Shown here in pieces: positions 12,846 through 13,820 of a DNA stretch of 13,820 bases. The notes below the pieces were generated by a model. It did not search any database, was not told the origin of the DNA, and worked only from the letters and a program-made list of their open reading frames with translations. The DNA lies in the NCBI GenBank assembly GCA_009780445.1, contig WRAA01000025.1:1-13820 (forward strand), in the 5' to 3' direction. Position numbers and translations under genes: made by a program. Every line of letters starts with the position of its first letter. Within the stretch, counting starts at the first letter, position 1. Source of the stretch: Defluviitaleaceae bacterium. GTDB taxonomy: Bacteria > Bacillota > Clostridia > Lachnospirales > WRAA01.

Positions 12846-13820
12846 ATGCCAACTAAGTTAGACGAAAAACGTATGCTGCGCTGCTCTTTCTGCGGCAAGG
12901 CGCAGGAGCAGGTGGGCAAGCTTATCGCAGGCCCGCATGTCTACATCTGCAACGAATGTGTGGATCTGTGCTACGACCTTCTCGAAGAGGAAGGCATAGC
13001 CCCTGCCGATTCGTCAGCGGAAGAATTTAAGCTGCCGCGCCCGCAGGAGATCAAGGCCTTTCTGGACGAATACGTCATAGGTCAGGACAACGCCAAGAAG
13101 GCTCTGGCCGTGGCTGTGTACAACCACTACAAGCGCGTCGTTCTCGCGGACGTGGGAACGGATATCGAGCTGCAAAAGAGCAACATACTGGTAGTGGGGC
13201 CTACGGGCGTGGGCAAGACATATCTTGCGCAGACACTGGCCAAGATGTTAAACGTTCCCTTTGCCATAGCCGACGCCACATCGCTGACAGAAGCTGGCTA
13301 TGTCGGCGAGGATGTCGAGAACATCCTGCTCAAGCTGATCCAGGCCGCAGACTTTGACATCGAAAAGGCGGAGCGCGGCATCATCTATATAGACGAGATC
13401 GACAAGATCTCGCGTAAGTCCGACAATCCGTCCATCACGCGGGACGTAAGCGGCGAAGGCGTGCAGGAATCCCTTCTCAAGATCATCGAGGGCACCATCG
13501 CGTCGGTGCCTCCGCAGGGCGGCCGCAAGCACCCCCACCAAGACTTCATACAGATCGACACCGGCAACATCCTGTTCATATGCGGCGGAGCGTTCGGCGG
13601 GCTGGACAAAATCATCGAACAGCGGCTGAACAAGAAGGTAATCGGCTTTGGTTCGGAGCAAGTGTCGAAGAAGGACAAGAATCTGGGCGAGGTTCTGCAG
13701 CACGTGTCCACGCGGGATCTCCACAAGTATGGCCTGATACCGGAGCTGATAGGCCGCCTGCCGGTAATCGTGACCTTGCAGAACCTTGACGAAACGGCCC
13801 TGCTATCCATCCTCACCGTA
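12846..13820 (+). CDS. clpX: ATP-dependent Clp protease ATPase subunit ClpX, 3' end outside window
   Basis: The first 325 residues, about three quarters of a typical ClpX; the frame is open at the window edge. The N-terminal zinc-binding domain has C13, C16, C35 and C38. The AAA+ module follows: Walker A GPTGVGKT (118-125), pore loop GYVG (151-154), Walker B IIYIDEID (D183/E184), an RKH loop (GGRKHPHQDF) and the IGF loop used to grip ClpP (VIGFGSE). It unfolds tagged or adaptor-delivered proteins and feeds them to ClpP, encoded immediately upstream. AGGAGG lies just before the ATG. Confidence 0.97.
   Translation, partial: MPTKLDEKRMLRCSFCGKAQEQVGKLIAGPHVYICNECVDLCYDLLEEEGIAPADSSAEEFKLPRPQEIKAFLDEYVIGQDNAKKALAVAVYNHYKRVVLADVGTDIELQKSNILVVGPTGVGKTYLAQTLAKMLNVPFAIADATSLTEAGYVGEDVENILLKLIQAADFDIEKAERGIIYIDEIDKISRKSDNPSITRDVSGEGVQESLLKIIEGTIASVPPQGGRKHPHQDFIQIDTGNILFICGGAFGGLDKIIEQRLNKKVIGFGSEQVSKKDKNLGEVLQHVSTRDLHKYGLIPELIGRLPVIVTLQNLDETALLSILTV

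Noticed and set aside
1..13820. CRISPR array, tRNA, rRNA, prophage or defence genes
   Set aside because: I found no regularly spaced direct repeats, tRNA-like folds, rRNA sequence, or phage or defence proteins.

Overview
The window is a chromosomal stretch (my estimate is high-50s % GC in genes, more AT-rich between them) from what looks like a motile anaerobe. A PerR-like operator, a flavodiiron protein, a rubredoxin-like protein, a bacteriohemerythrin, strong GGAGG-type ribosome binding sites and the rpsO-pnp-M16-tig-clpP-clpX order suggest a Firmicutes (Clostridia-like) or Synergistota-type lineage. I cannot place it further from the sequence alone.

Layout. (1) 1-105, + strand: the C-terminal end of a probable IS630-type transposase that runs in from outside the window and stops 13 bases short of the next gene. 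(2) 119-2533, - strand: a compact operon encoding a DUF368/PopT polyprenyl-phosphate transporter, a short membrane histidine kinase and an OmpR-type response regulator, with a TTGAAA-17-TATAAT promoter. (3) 2595-4526, - strand: a rubredoxin-like protein under a promoter overlapped by a PerR/Fur-type box, and the flavodiiron protein FprA. Two palindromic, TA-flanked, transposase-free elements (MITE-like, 160 and 209 bp) sit here. One lies between the two genes; the other lies inside the loop of what reads as the fprA terminator. (4) 4554-6937, - strand: bacteriohemerythrin and a PAS-containing chemoreceptor, 2 nt apart. (5) 7029-13820, + strand: rpsO, pnp, an M16 zinc peptidase, tig, clpP and the first 325 codons of clpX, with promoters before rpsO and tig.

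How they work together. Regions 3 and 4 form an oxygen module: hemerythrin plus chemoreceptor could sense oxygen and steer away from it, while the rubredoxin-like protein and FprA would reduce oxygen to water. Region 2 links carrier-lipid recycling to a two-component system and looks like an envelope-homeostasis operon. Region 5 is core RNA turnover, ribosome-associated folding and ATP-dependent proteolysis.

The most unusual content is the pair of diverged foldback elements. They share an internal arrangement, including a hairpin whose two arms have changed together, and one copy extends a terminator rather than breaking it. An isolated sequence resembling the element end covers the popT start codon.
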